Assembly: GCA_033722295.1 (NCBI GenBank)
Contig: JAWVZH010000015.1
Span: forward strand, 1 to 32,064
Direction: 5' to 3'
Length of the DNA: 32,064 nucleotides
Origin: JAWVZH01 sp033722295
GTDB lineage: Bacteria > Bacteroidota > Bacteroidia > Chitinophagales > Saprospiraceae
The notes under the pieces are model-generated. The model searched no databases. It had not been told where the DNA came from and was given only the letters and a program-made list of their open reading frames with translations. The position numbers and the translations under genes were made by a program. Shown one piece after another: positions 1 through 8,052 of this stretch (its first letter is position 1; each line of letters starts with the position of its first letter).

Positions 1-1
1 T

Positions 2-1297
2 AGCAGTATAGGGGAGGTTTACTTAGAACAGAAGGAATATACGGCTGCTCTGGAGTACCAGAGGCGCTCTTTGGCCTTGTATAATGAGGTTAACGACCAG
101 GCCTATGCGACATATCCCCTATTGGGTTTGGGTAAGATTCATTTGGCGAGAAAGCAGTTTACCAAAGCTATTCGTTATTTAAATGAGGCTCTCCAAATTG
201 CTCAGGAACGAGGTAAGAATGATGTGGCGAGAGATGCTACCAAACAGCTCGCTCTAGCCTATGAGGGCGCCGGGAACTATAGAGAAGCTTACAAAAGCTT
301 GAGGCTTTACAAAACCATCGCAGACTCCCTGAATAATCAAGAGGTGGCAAGAAAGATCACTGCCCAGTCCATGCAGTTTGAGTTCGATAAGAAACAGGCA
401 GTTGCTAAAGCGGAGGCGGAAAAAAAGGAACTGGTGTACCAGCAGGAACTTGAGCGGCAGGGTTATTATACCAAGGCGGCAATTGGAGGTGTGCTAGCCT
501 CGCTGATTATAGCGGGGCTGATTTTCGGTTACTATCAGCAAAAACGAAGGGATAACCGACTGCTTGCCAAGCAAAACGAGGAAATCAGACTTCAGTCGAA
601 AAAGATCGCCGCTCAAAGAGATAGTATAGAAGAGGAAAGGCATCGTTCTGAAAAACTATTGCTCAATATTCTGCCGAGGGAGACTGCCCAAGAACTTAAG
701 AAAATGGGCAGAGCAAGTCCGAAAACATATGAGAAAGTGACTGTCTTATTCACTGACTTCATAGATTTTACCAAGATCTCCGAAGAGATAAGCGATGAGG
801 AAATTGTGGCTAATCTGGATTATTGCTTTAAGGCTTTCGACCGCATTGTTAAGAAGCACAAACTCGAGAAGGTCAAGACCATTGGCGATGCTTACATGTG
901 TGCAGGAGGCATTCCTACCCCTAATGATACTAACCCTGTTGATGCCCTGATTGCTGCTCAGGAGATGATCGCTTTCATGCGACAGTGGGCAGTTGAAAAA
1001 AGGGCTAGGGGAGAGGAAGTATGGGAATTGCGTTTAGGAATTCACACAGGTAAGGTTGTAGCAGGTGTAGTGGGCGAGGATAAATTCGCATATGACATTT
1101 GGGGAGATACTGTGAATATTGCATCGAGAATGGAAAGTTGTGGAGAACCGAATAAAATCAATATCTCAGGAGACACCTATGAGATGGTGAAAGATCAATT
1201 CCATTGTGAATTCCGAGGCCGGATTGCTGCCAAGAATAAAGGGGAAGTGGACATGTATTTTGTGGAGAGTAGACATGAGAGCAAAAAAGAAAGTTAA
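2..1297 (+). CDS. TPR-linked membrane class III adenylate cyclase (5' truncated by window edge)
   Basis: Makes cAMP from ATP; probably an inner-membrane signalling enzyme. The reading frame is open to the first base, so the true start lies outside the window; the TTG at 71 is not a convincing start. The 432 visible residues run: TPR helices (about 1-110), coiled coil, one TM segment (about 158-178), a signalling-helix coiled coil ending in LLLNILP, then the cyclase domain (about 240-425). The two metal-binding Asp are D252 (LFTDF) and D296 (TIGDAYM), 44 residues apart as usual. K292 and D365 (YDIWG) are the adenine-specifying pair, and N372 and R376 are the transition-state residues, so all catalytic positions are present and adenylate rather than guanylate cyclase is expected. 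The domain order (TPR, TM, coiled coil, cyclase) is common in Bacteroidota. The input signal is unknown. Confidence 0.88.
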   Translation, partial: SSIGEVYLEQKEYTAALEYQRRSLALYNEVNDQAYATYPLLGLGKIHLARKQFTKAIRYLNEALQIAQERGKNDVARDATKQLALAYEGAGNYREAYKSLRLYKTIADSLNNQEVARKITAQSMQFEFDKKQAVAKAEAEKKELVYQQELERQGYYTKAAIGGVLASLIIAGLIFGYYQQKRRDNRLLAKQNEEIRLQSKKIAAQRDSIEEERHRSEKLLLNILPRETAQELKKMGRASPKTYEKVTVLFTDFIDFTKISEEISDEEIVANLDYCFKAFDRIVKKHKLEKVKTIGDAYMCAGGIPTPNDTNPVDALIAAQEMIAFMRQWAVEKRARGEEVWELRLGIHTGKVVAGVVGEDKFAYDIWGDTVNIASRMESCGEPNKINISGDTYEMVKDQFHCEFRGRIAAKNKGEVDMYFVESRHESKKES

Positions 1298-1549
1298 GAT
1301 AAGTATTTCTAAAATATACGTGTGCTCATAATCCAAGAACACATGTTGGTATATAGAAAATCAGGTAATAAGGATAAGAGTCACAAATGCGCAATTATTC
1401 AGTGCAGATATCATTATCAGAAGTGAAATATCTAAAAGGTATGGATAATTGATCTTCAAATAGTTGTTTTAGAAAGATGACATTACCGCTCTGATTACTG
1501 GTGGTCAGATTCTTGAATAAAACTACTGCCTAAATAATAGATAAGCACC
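1298..1549. other. Convergent intergenic region with two weak hairpins
   Basis: AT-rich gap between the cyclase (plus) and the DUF2490 gene (minus). No convincing ORF. Two imperfect hairpins are visible. The first is at 1318-1346: arms of 10 nt with one mismatch and one G-U pair around a 9-nt loop. The second is at 1490-1509: 8 bp including two G-U pairs. Neither is followed by a good T-run, so they are only tentative transcription-end structures. Confidence 0.3.
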
Positions 1550-2233
1550 TCAATCTTTCCTGAGATCCGGGTTGAAGACCAGAGCGAATTGCAAATAATT
1601 CTTTCCGAAGGCATTTACGGTCTGTCGCAGGTATCCCACCTGCAATTGCGTACTTTTATTAAACTGGTACCCCACAGCGCCATATAATCGGTTCCTGTCG
1701 AAAAATACCTGTTCCGTATTCATAAAGATCTCGTCGTAAAGGCCCAGGAAGATTGTTCCGCTCGTCATTTCAGGCTTGTTTAGCGGGAGGAAGAGCATCA
1801 GGCGATACCTGAGGCGATTGCTGTATTCGTCATTCACCCATCTTTGCTCAACCCGGTAGCGATGCTCGAATTTCAAACGGCTCACCTTGTTGGTCAGAAT
1901 GAACTGTTGGAAAATTCGATGCTCTGTCGATTCGGGTTCTTTTTGCTCGCTTTCATAATCATGAGTGGCGACATAGGCATAACCCAGCGTCACCATGGCG
2001 TTTTTTGAAAGGTGGTGGTTCAGACCTGTGCGAAGAAGCAGTTGTTCTATATTCACTGGTTCGACCGTATGATTACGGTACTGGACTTCGGAATGTATGC
2101 TCCAATCGTCAGATATGCGATTCAGGCCGAAATACATCAGCCAGTTGCCCACGATATCCTCTTGAGACTGTAATGGACCGGACATCATGGCCAGACATAA
2201 CACGAAAGTATTGATGAGGCTGCTTCTTGACAT
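1550..2233 (-). CDS. DUF2490 family outer-membrane beta-barrel protein
   Basis: Predicted outer-membrane barrel of unknown function. An N-terminal signal peptide (hydrophobic 8-20, cleavage probably after GPLQSQ) precedes EDIVGNWLMYFGLNRISDDW, the typical DUF2490 opening. The rest is alternating amphipathic strands rich in Arg, Tyr and Phe (RLKFEHRYRVEQRW, NRLRYRLMLFLPL, LYGAVGYQFNKSTQLQVGYLRQ), ending in a strand with LVFNPDLRKD. The 227-aa length is normal for the family. It is last in a minus-strand run after the SulP transporter and carbonic anhydrase, 82 nt from the latter with no clear terminator between, so co-transcription is plausible. A role in letting anions cross the outer membrane is only an inference from that position. 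Confidence 0.8.
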   Translation of the reverse strand: MSRSSLINTFVLCLAMMSGPLQSQEDIVGNWLMYFGLNRISDDWSIHSEVQYRNHTVEPVNIEQLLLRTGLNHHLSKNAMVTLGYAYVATHDYESEQKEPESTEHRIFQQFILTNKVSRLKFEHRYRVEQRWVNDEYSNRLRYRLMLFLPLNKPEMTSGTIFLGLYDEIFMNTEQVFFDRNRLYGAVGYQFNKSTQLQVGYLRQTVNAFGKNYLQFALVFNPDLRKD

Positions 2234-2315
2234 TTTTCGAATTTGTTCTGTTCCGGCCCCTCAGATTAGGCTCGCTCTATCCTCTACAAAAAACAGAAAT
2301 AAAGCGAAATCAGCC

Positions 2316-2969
2316 CTAGACCGATCTTTCAGAATTGTGAAATGATACCGCGCCCGAATTTACATCATACATTGCTCCGGCGATATCGATCTCGCCATTA
2401 TCATACATTTCCTTGAGAACAGGACTTTTCTTTTTGATCTCCTCGATCGTCAGTTCGACATTTTTACGTGCCACGCGATTGACGAATTCGATATTACCTG
2501 AACTTCTGTCTTCACCAGGAGAGGTTTCCACCGCATCTACCGCTGGCATGATCTTGTCAAGCATCTGGGTAAGGTTACCCAGCTTGGCATGGTCACAGGC
2601 ACCTTTGACTGCACCGCAAGAGGTATGACCCATTACGACGATCACTTTTGAACCGGCCAATTTGCATGCAAATTCAAGGCTGCCAAGTATATCTTCGTTA
2701 ACAAAATTTCCAGCTATCCTGGCATTGAAAATATCTCCGATTCCCTGGTCAAAAACGATCTCGGTAGGAATGCGTGAGTCGATGCAACTTACTATAGAGG
2801 CAAAAGGATATTGACCCGAAGAGGTCTGCTTCACCTGTTCGTGCAGGTCACGATCGGCGGTATCGCCTTTGACAAACCTGTCATTTCCCTCCTTTAGCAT
2901 TTGGACGGCCTTGCCGGGGGAGATGGCGGCCTGGGATTCTGCTGTTTGAGCTTTGTTTATATTCATCAT
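2316..2969 (-). CDS. Beta-class carbonic anhydrase
   Basis: Interconverts CO2 and bicarbonate in the cytoplasm. All beta-class active-site residues are visible: zinc ligands C62, H115 and C118 (SCIDSR and MGHTSCGAV) and the D64/R66 dyad. GDIFNARIAGN and EDILGSLEFA are the expected surrounding motifs. Length 217 aa is normal, with a 50-residue helical N-terminal arm. Two adjacent ATG codons (2969 and 2966) are possible starts. It lies 71 nt downstream of the SulP transporter on the same strand. SulP and beta-CA genes are known to be adjacent or even fused in many bacteria, where the pair is thought to take up bicarbonate. That makes inorganic-carbon supply for anaplerotic carboxylation the likely role here. 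Confidence 0.93.
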   Translation of the reverse strand: MMNINKAQTAESQAAISPGKAVQMLKEGNDRFVKGDTADRDLHEQVKQTSSGQYPFASIVSCIDSRIPTEIVFDQGIGDIFNARIAGNFVNEDILGSLEFACKLAGSKVIVVMGHTSCGAVKGACDHAKLGNLTQMLDKIMPAVDAVETSPGEDRSSGNIEFVNRVARKNVELTIEEIKKKSPVLKEMYDNGEIDIAGAMYDVNSGAVSFHNSERSV

Positions 2970-3040
2970 TACTGGATTTACAATAAGGAAAAAATAAAAG
3001 AATTTAAAGTATCACGCCGGAATTCAAGTTAATTTTTAGG

Positions 3041-4687
3041 TCAGGTGGATACATCACCACCTACCGATTTATACAGTTCAGATTTTGGCGTTAGTGTGAG
3101 AAACTCCAGATAACTCGATGGATTCTCTACCGTTCCTTTTTCCGAAATAAGTTTTATGGTGATATTCCTGAGTTTGGCCTTATAAGAAAAATCATCCAGG
3201 ATCTCGATGATGTCGTTATCCAGGTAACGCGTATTTCTCACGTCGAGCTCGAGGTAGGAGTTCTCAGGAAGGTTGTCCAGCTCTTTGAGTATCGCTCCCT
3301 TGTTGAAAAAGGTCACTTCCTCAGCGAGGGTCATTTTTATCTTACCGTCATCCACATTCTCCCCTTCTATATGCAGGAAATGGGAGTTCTGGTAACTCTT
3401 GATTAGTACGACCACCAGACCAACCATAAGACCAAGGGCGAGTCCGACGAGCAGGTCGGTAAATATGATGCCAACAACAGTTACTACAAAAGGCAGGAAC
3501 TGTTTCCATCCCAGGTCATAAAGGGTTTTGAAGAGTGAAGGTTTGGCAAGCTTATACCCGACCATGAACAGGATCGCAGCCAGGACAGAAAGCGGTATCA
3601 TATTCAAAAAGGCCGGTATCAGTATCACTGAGATCAGCAATAAGAATCCATGGATGATCGCCGACATCTTGGTCTTGTTGCGAGATTGGATATTTGCAGA
3701 ACTACGGACGATGACCTGAGTGATAGGCAGTCCCCCTATAAGCCCGGAAAGTATATTTCCGGTGCCCTGGGCAAACAACTCACGGTTGGTTGGAGTCACT
3801 CTCTTTTCCGGGTCCAGCCGGTCTGTTGCTTCTACACAAAGCAACGTTTCGAGACTGGCGACCAGAGCGATGGTAAAGGCAACAACCCAGATCTCTGTAC
3901 TTGCAATGGCTCCGAAGTTGGGAAAGCTGAACTGGGCAAGGAAAGAGGCGGTATCTTCCGGGATCGGCACGCTGACCAATTGTTCCGGATCCATGCCCAG
4001 ATTGGAGTTGCCCTGGGTGAATGCGTGAAAAATAATACCGACAACTACAGCAACTAGCGGGCCCTGGATCAACTGAAAGATCTTCGCCTTTTTGGACAAT
4101 ACGTTATTCCATAGGATCAGTATAGCAAGTGATACCATGGCTATAATGGTCGGACCTGCACTTATGTAATTAATCGAGTTCACGATCTCTGAAAATGTGT
4201 TCTCCCCATCTATCTGGAAAAAGGCAAAGTCTCCCTCAGGATCTGCATCATATCCAAAGAAATGTGGGATCTGTTTCAGGATGATTATGATCCCGATACC
4301 GGTGAGCATACCCTTGATGACAGAGGACGGAAAGTAGTAGGCGATGATACCAGCCCTGAGTACGCCGAACAATAGCTGTAACACACCGCCCAATACAACC
4401 GCCAACAGGAAATTCTCATAACTGCCCAGGCTTGCTATAGCGGCAAGTACGATGGCGGCCAGTCCGGCCGCGGGACCACTTACACCCACCTGTGAACCAC
4501 TTATTGATCCCACGACAATACCTCCCACAATACCGGCTATCAATCCGGAGAATAAAGGAGCGCCACTAGCCAGGGCTATACCAAGACATAGTGGGATCGC
4601 CACAAAGAATACGACGATACTGGCAGGAATATCGTGTTTCAGATTATTAAGAAGACTTTGGCTGCTAGCTTGAGACATTTTTTTCAC
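3041..4687 (-). CDS. SulP family anion permease with STAS domain (likely bicarbonate transporter)
   Basis: Inner-membrane SLC26/SulP transporter. The N-terminal part (about 18-425) has 12-14 hydrophobic segments. The family signature is near the start (HDIPASIVVFFVAIPLCLGIALASGAP) and GSQVGVSGPAAGL follows in TM3. A cytoplasmic STAS domain occupies about 445-540 (LAEEVTFFNKGAILKELDNL, LELDVRNTRYLDNDIIEIL). Length 548 aa is usual. SulP proteins carry sulfate, bicarbonate or other anions; the next gene encodes carbonic anhydrase, and no sulfate-assimilation gene is nearby, so bicarbonate is favoured by context. First gene of the SulP-CA-DUF2490 run, divergent from a TetR-type regulator. The 5' leader contains a 6-bp hairpin at 4743-4757 (CTTCTG/CAGAAG). 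Confidence 0.9.
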   Translation of the reverse strand: MKKMSQASSQSLLNNLKHDIPASIVVFFVAIPLCLGIALASGAPLFSGLIAGIVGGIVVGSISGSQVGVSGPAAGLAAIVLAAIASLGSYENFLLAVVLGGVLQLLFGVLRAGIIAYYFPSSVIKGMLTGIGIIIILKQIPHFFGYDADPEGDFAFFQIDGENTFSEIVNSINYISAGPTIIAMVSLAILILWNNVLSKKAKIFQLIQGPLVAVVVGIIFHAFTQGNSNLGMDPEQLVSVPIPEDTASFLAQFSFPNFGAIASTEIWVVAFTIALVASLETLLCVEATDRLDPEKRVTPTNRELFAQGTGNILSGLIGGLPITQVIVRSSANIQSRNKTKMSAIIHGFLLLISVILIPAFLNMIPLSVLAAILFMVGYKLAKPSLFKTLYDLGWKQFLPFVVTVVGIIFTDLLVGLALGLMVGLVVVLIKSYQNSHFLHIEGENVDDGKIKMTLAEEVTFFNKGAILKELDNLPENSYLELDVRNTRYLDNDIIEILDDFSYKAKLRNITIKLISEKGTVENPSSYLEFLTLTPKSELYKSVGGDVST

Positions 4688-4820
4688 ACATTTTAAAAGG
4701 AAGAATCGCTGTCATCACCCTGTTTGAGCCATCACCTGTAAACTTCTGGATCAGAAGATCTGCTAACCAAGAGGAGAGGCTCAGCCAGACAACAAAGACG
4801 CGAATATAAATACTTTATAT

Positions 4821-4841
4821 TATAATAGCAAAACTATTATA
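4821..4841. promoter_or_regulatory. Perfect AT-rich palindrome between SulP and TetR genes (candidate operator)
   Basis: TATAATAG at 4821-4828 and its exact reverse complement CTATTATA at 4834-4841, separated by CAAAA. It lies in the divergent interval between the SulP operon and the TetR-type regulator, where such regulators usually bind. The spacer overlaps a minus-strand Bacteroidota -7 match, so binding here would block SulP transcription. Binding by the adjacent regulator is an inference; AT-rich DNA makes palindromes by chance more often than balanced DNA. Confidence 0.5.
4829..4836 (-). promoter_or_regulatory. Putative -7 element for the SulP operon
   Basis: Read on the minus strand this is TAGTTTTG, an exact match to the Bacteroidota -7 consensus TAnnTTTG. 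It lies about 140 nt upstream of the SulP start. No clear -33 TTG is seen at the expected distance, so support is partial. It falls inside the 4821-4841 palindrome. Confidence 0.35.
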
Positions 4842-4884
4842 GACATATATTTTGCTGTTATGATGGGCTGTATGACTTTTTTTC

Positions 4885-4892
4885 TAATTTTG
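4885..4892 (+). promoter_or_regulatory. Putative -7 element for the TetR-type regulator
   Basis: TAATTTTG, an exact match to TAnnTTTG, about 80 nt upstream of the preferred ATG at 4974. A start of transcription near 4899 would favour ATG 4974 or 4998 over the ATG at 4920. No good -33 element is present. Confidence 0.35.
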
Positions 4893-4973
4893 TGCAGACC
4901 TGCAAATGCATGTTTCTGAATGCCAGATTTATGTTGTAGGCCCATTAGTGCTCAGAATGAAAGCTTAAGATTT

Positions 4974-5651
4974 ATGGCGATAGGTATCAAGATCACGATG
5001 AACAAGGGGCTTTACCAAAGAGACCCCCAGGAAACATTGCTCGGGCAGAGGATCATAAAGCACAGTATTCTCCTGATCGATGAGATCGGTTTCGAGGCAT
5101 TCAATTTCAAGAAACTTGCTAACCGGATGAAGTCAACTGAGGCCTCGGTCTATCGCTATTTTGAAAATAAACATATGCTTCTGCTCTACCTGGTGTCCTG
5201 GTACTGGGAGTGGGTGGGCTATCTGATCGACATCAACACAAGGAACATCGAAGATCCCAGGGAACGTCTCAAGATCATAATTGATACACTCGTCTATGCT
5301 TCAAAAGAAAACCCTTCTGTCGACTATGTCAACGAGAGTGTTCTACACAGAATTATCATTTCTGAAGGGACGAAAGCCTATCATACTAAATCGGTGGACG
5401 AAGAAAATACCGAAGGCTTCTTTATTAACTATAAAATGTTATCTGAAAAGGTGGCTGGAGTGATAAGCGAGGTGAACCCCAGATTTCCATATCCCAGGGC
5501 ATTGGCCAGCAATCTTTTTGAAATGGCCAACAACCATATATATTTTGCTCAACACTTGCCGCGCCTCACAGAAGTGAAGGTGGATGATGAGAATTTTGAC
5601 GAAGTAGAGCAAATGCTGGAATATTTTGCATTTGCTCTGCTGGAGAAATGA
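4974..5651 (+). CDS. TetR/AcrR family transcriptional regulator
   Basis: DNA-binding dimeric regulator. The helix-turn-helix is in the first 60 residues: GFEAFNFKKLANRMKST, then EASVYRYFENKHMLLLYL, the usual TetR recognition-helix pattern ending in Y-x-Y-F-x-N-K. The rest is an all-helical ligand/dimerisation domain with no recognisable subfamily. The frame is open from ATG 4920, but the first 18 residues there (MPDLCCRPIS...) look non-family-like. ATG 4974 (MAIGIKITMNKG) or 4998 (MNKGLYQRD) is a better start; 4974 is used here. It is divergent from the SulP-carbonic anhydrase operon with a palindrome between, so it probably controls that operon, itself, or both. It converges on thrS with only 16 nt between stops and no clear terminator. 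Confidence 0.85.
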   Translation: MAIGIKITMNKGLYQRDPQETLLGQRIIKHSILLIDEIGFEAFNFKKLANRMKSTEASVYRYFENKHMLLLYLVSWYWEWVGYLIDINTRNIEDPRERLKIIIDTLVYASKENPSVDYVNESVLHRIIISEGTKAYHTKSVDEENTEGFFINYKMLSEKVAGVISEVNPRFPYPRALASNLFEMANNHIYFAQHLPRLTEVKVDDENFDEVEQMLEYFAFALLEK

Positions 5652-5667
5652 GTGATAACTGTCGGTC

Positions 5668-7590
5668 TTACGCTGTCAGATCCCTCAGCATTTTTGCGAA
5701 AGACTCGATGCTCTGGGCACCCAGGTCACCTTCGCCCTGCTTTCTGACGGCGACCGTGTTACTTTCAGATTCCTTTTCACCTACAATCAGAAGATAGGGT
5801 ATCTTCTTCAGCTCGTTATCGCGGATCTTTCTTCCTATACTTTCTGTCCTGTCATCAATGAAGCCTCTGAGATCGTGGGCTTGCAATTCCCTTAGTACCT
5901 TATTGGCGTGATCCAGATATTTATCGCTGATCGGGAGTACGACAAATTGTTCAGGGGTCAACCACAATGGAAACTTACCGGCACAATGTTCTGTGAGGAC
6001 CCCAATGAATCGTTCCATGGATCCAAACGGAGCGCGATGTATCATGACCGGTCGGTGAGGCTGATTATCGGCGCCGACATACTCCAGTTCAAATCGATCC
6101 GGCAGGTTGTAATCTACCTGGATTGTACCCAATTGCCAACTTCTGCCCAGGGCATCTCTCACCATAAAATCGAGTTTGGGTCCATAAAAAGCGGCCTCAC
6201 CCAAAACGGTGGTGGTGTTCAGAGCGGCTTCCTGAGTTGCTTCGATGATCGCTCGTTCGGCCATTTCCCAATTGCGATCGGTTCCGATATATTTTTCTTT
6301 GTCTTCCGGATCCCTCAATGAGATCTGCGCAGTATAATCATCAAAGCCAAGCTTGTCGAGGACATGTGTGGTCAGATCGAGTACATTGAGAAATTCATCT
6401 TTCACCTGTTCGGAAGTACAGAAGATGTGTGCGTCATCCTGGGTAAAACCCCTTACTCTTGTCAGCCCGTGCAATTCACCGCTTTGCTCATACCGGTAGA
6501 CCGTGCCGAACTCCGCCAATCTTACAGGCAATTCCCTGTATGATTTTGGCTTCCAGGCAAAGATCTCACAGTGATGAGGGCAGTTCATCGGTTTGAGCAT
6601 GAATTCCTCACCTTCCCTGGGGGTCTCGATCGGCCGGAAACTGTCTTCACCATATTTTTCATAATGACCGGAAGTCTTGTAGAGGTCGGTCTTGCCGATA
6701 TGTGGTGTTACGACGGGCGTATAGCCCCTCTTTATCTGTTCATTCTTCATGAATGTCTCAAGGCGATTTCGGAGGGCGGCTCCTTTGGGCAACCAGATGG
6801 GCAGACCCGGTCCGACCTTTTCGGAGAACATGAACAACTCGAGTTCCTGGCCCAATTTCCGGTGGTCACGGAGCTTGGCTTCTTCCAGTCTTTCGAGATA
6901 CTCAGTCAGTTCTTTTTGCTTGGGGAAGGTGATGCCGTAAATGCGTGTCATCTGCTGACGATTCTCATCACCTCTCCAGTAGGCTCCCGCCACGTTGAGC
7001 AATTTTATAGCTTTGATGCCGCCTGTGTGTGGAATGTGAGGACCTTTACACAGGTCTGTAAAATTACCCTGATGATAAAAGGTGATGGTGCCATCCTCGA
7101 GTTCCGAGATCAGTTCCAGCTTGTATTCGTCGCCTTTCTCCCTGTAATATTCCAGGGCTTCATTCTTTGATATTTCCTGACGCTGAAACTCACTTTTCTT
7201 TTTTGCGAGCTCCTTCATCTTGGCTTCTATTTGGGGAAGGTCATCCACAGATATCGTCCTGTCACCTACATCCACATCGTAATAAAACCCATGTTCTATC
7301 GGAGGGCCGATCCCCAGCTTTATTCCCGGATATAGTTCTTCCAGGGCCTCTGCCATCAAATGCGCACTGGAATGCCAGAACGTAGTTTTGCCCTCGTCAT
7401 CTCTCCAGGTCAGGATCTTCACTTCAGCATCCCTTTCGATAGGCCGAAATGAATCCCATACTTCATCATCTACTTTGACGGCCAGCGTATTACGGGCCAG
7501 ACCTTCGGATATAGATCTGGCGATATCCATACCGGTGACTCCCGATTCGAATTGCTTCACAGTACCGTCCGGCAATGTAATATTGATCAT
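5668..7590 (-). CDS. thrS: Threonine--tRNA ligase
   Basis: Charges tRNA-Thr with threonine and edits mischarged Ser-tRNA-Thr. All domains are present over 640 aa (E. coli enzyme 642). TGS domain about 1-62. Editing domain with H73-x3-H77 (HSSAHLMAEAL) and the Cys/His pair in TDLCKGPH. Class II core has motif 2 around RVRGFTQDDAHIFC and motif 3 IHRAPFGSMERFIG; the zinc site includes C337 (MNCPHHC) plus the His of DDAH and of IHRAP. A C-terminal anticodon-binding domain starts at about LPISDKYLDHA. No truncation or missing key residue. Convergent with the TetR-type gene downstream; its own promoter is probably the -7 element at 7610-7617. Confidence 0.98.
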   Translation of the reverse strand: MINITLPDGTVKQFESGVTGMDIARSISEGLARNTLAVKVDDEVWDSFRPIERDAEVKILTWRDDEGKTTFWHSSAHLMAEALEELYPGIKLGIGPPIEHGFYYDVDVGDRTISVDDLPQIEAKMKELAKKKSEFQRQEISKNEALEYYREKGDEYKLELISELEDGTITFYHQGNFTDLCKGPHIPHTGGIKAIKLLNVAGAYWRGDENRQQMTRIYGITFPKQKELTEYLERLEEAKLRDHRKLGQELELFMFSEKVGPGLPIWLPKGAALRNRLETFMKNEQIKRGYTPVVTPHIGKTDLYKTSGHYEKYGEDSFRPIETPREGEEFMLKPMNCPHHCEIFAWKPKSYRELPVRLAEFGTVYRYEQSGELHGLTRVRGFTQDDAHIFCTSEQVKDEFLNVLDLTTHVLDKLGFDDYTAQISLRDPEDKEKYIGTDRNWEMAERAIIEATQEAALNTTTVLGEAAFYGPKLDFMVRDALGRSWQLGTIQVDYNLPDRFELEYVGADNQPHRPVMIHRAPFGSMERFIGVLTEHCAGKFPLWLTPEQFVVLPISDKYLDHANKVLRELQAHDLRGFIDDRTESIGRKIRDNELKKIPYLLIVGEKESESNTVAVRKQGEGDLGAQSIESFAKMLRDLTA

Positions 7591-7609
7591 GGTCTTAATT
7601 TAAGAAGGT

Positions 7610-7617
7610 CAAAGTTA
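7610..7617 (-). promoter_or_regulatory. Putative -7 element for thrS
   Basis: On the minus strand TAACTTTG matches TAnnTTTG exactly. It lies 20 nt upstream of the thrS ATG, which would give a very short leader (roughly 13-15 nt). No convincing -33 TTG is present, so this rests on the -7 match and position. Confidence 0.4.
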
Positions 7618-7690
7618 GGCTAAAAAAATATTGGGCCCCACCTGAGAAAAGCTTTTTTAATAGCAAGAGCTCAGTATCGCACGAGAAAAA

Positions 7691-7922
7691 TCACCACACC
7701 ATCACTTGTTGAACGCGTGATTTTCCCTCATCGTTCTTAATGATCACAACAATATTCCCAGACTTCCTGGTTTCCAGATGAAACGTATTATAATGACGAG
7801 CGCACATTGCTTCCTTCCCCGAAGGATCAAAAATGAGGACTTCTTGTTCGTCATCGATTCCTTCGATGGTGAAAACGCCATATTCCAGAGTGATGACCCC
7901 CGGGGTTGATTTTGTAGTTCAT
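7691..7922 (-). pseudogene. Small T9SS-CTD-like gene broken by a one-base frameshift
   Basis: From codon TCA at about 7909 to the TGA at 7691-7693 the minus strand encodes a stretch that looks like a Bacteroidota secretion-system C-terminal beta-sandwich: GVITLEYGVFTIEGIDD, EVLIFDPSGKEA, SGNIVVIIKNDEGK, VQQVMVW. This frame has no start and is closed upstream by TGA (7921-7919). ATG at 7922-7920 (MNYKINPG) lies in a neighbouring frame. Removing a single G from the C4G5 run (minus strand, 7905-7897) joins the two into one 76-aa ORF that reads MNYKINPGVITLEYG and on. A longer-looking ORF from TTG 7938 to 7744 is in yet another frame and gives a non-family-like sequence. It could be a sequencing or assembly indel, a real pseudogene, or the remnant of a larger exported protein. 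No signal peptide is present. Confidence 0.5.
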
Positions 7923-8015
7923 ATTTGCATTGAAACAAATATTATTATAAGTGATTGATAATCAAATACATGTGTTTAAAATGTGAGTGAATGTTTAAGA
8001 TGTAAAAAGTTAAAA

Positions 8016-8051
8016 AGTGTTAAGGTCGACCCCCGGGGTCGCTTTAACACT
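8016..8051 (-). terminator. Intrinsic terminator of the AI-2E family permease gene
   Basis: An 8-bp perfect outer stem (AGTGTTAA 8016-8023 / TTAACACT 8044-8051) encloses a GC-rich inner stem (CGACCCC / GGGGTCG). On the minus strand it is followed by TTTTTAACTTTTT. It starts directly after the permease stop codon at 8053-8055. The inner palindrome GACCCCCGGGGT recurs at 7895-7906. Confidence 0.8.
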
Positions 8052-8052
8052 C

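Noticed and set aside
6571..7170. 199-aa plus-strand ORF
   Set aside because: Lies antisense to thrS, whose motifs are complete across this stretch.
7744..7938. 64-aa minus-strand ORF from TTG 7938
   Set aside because: The neighbouring frame encodes a clear sorting-domain-like sequence over the same DNA; this frame gives basic, low-complexity peptide with no family look.
8025..8041. GTCGAC next to CCCGGG, vector-like
   Set aside because: It forms the core of a well-placed terminator hairpin with matching outer stem; no vector backbone is seen.
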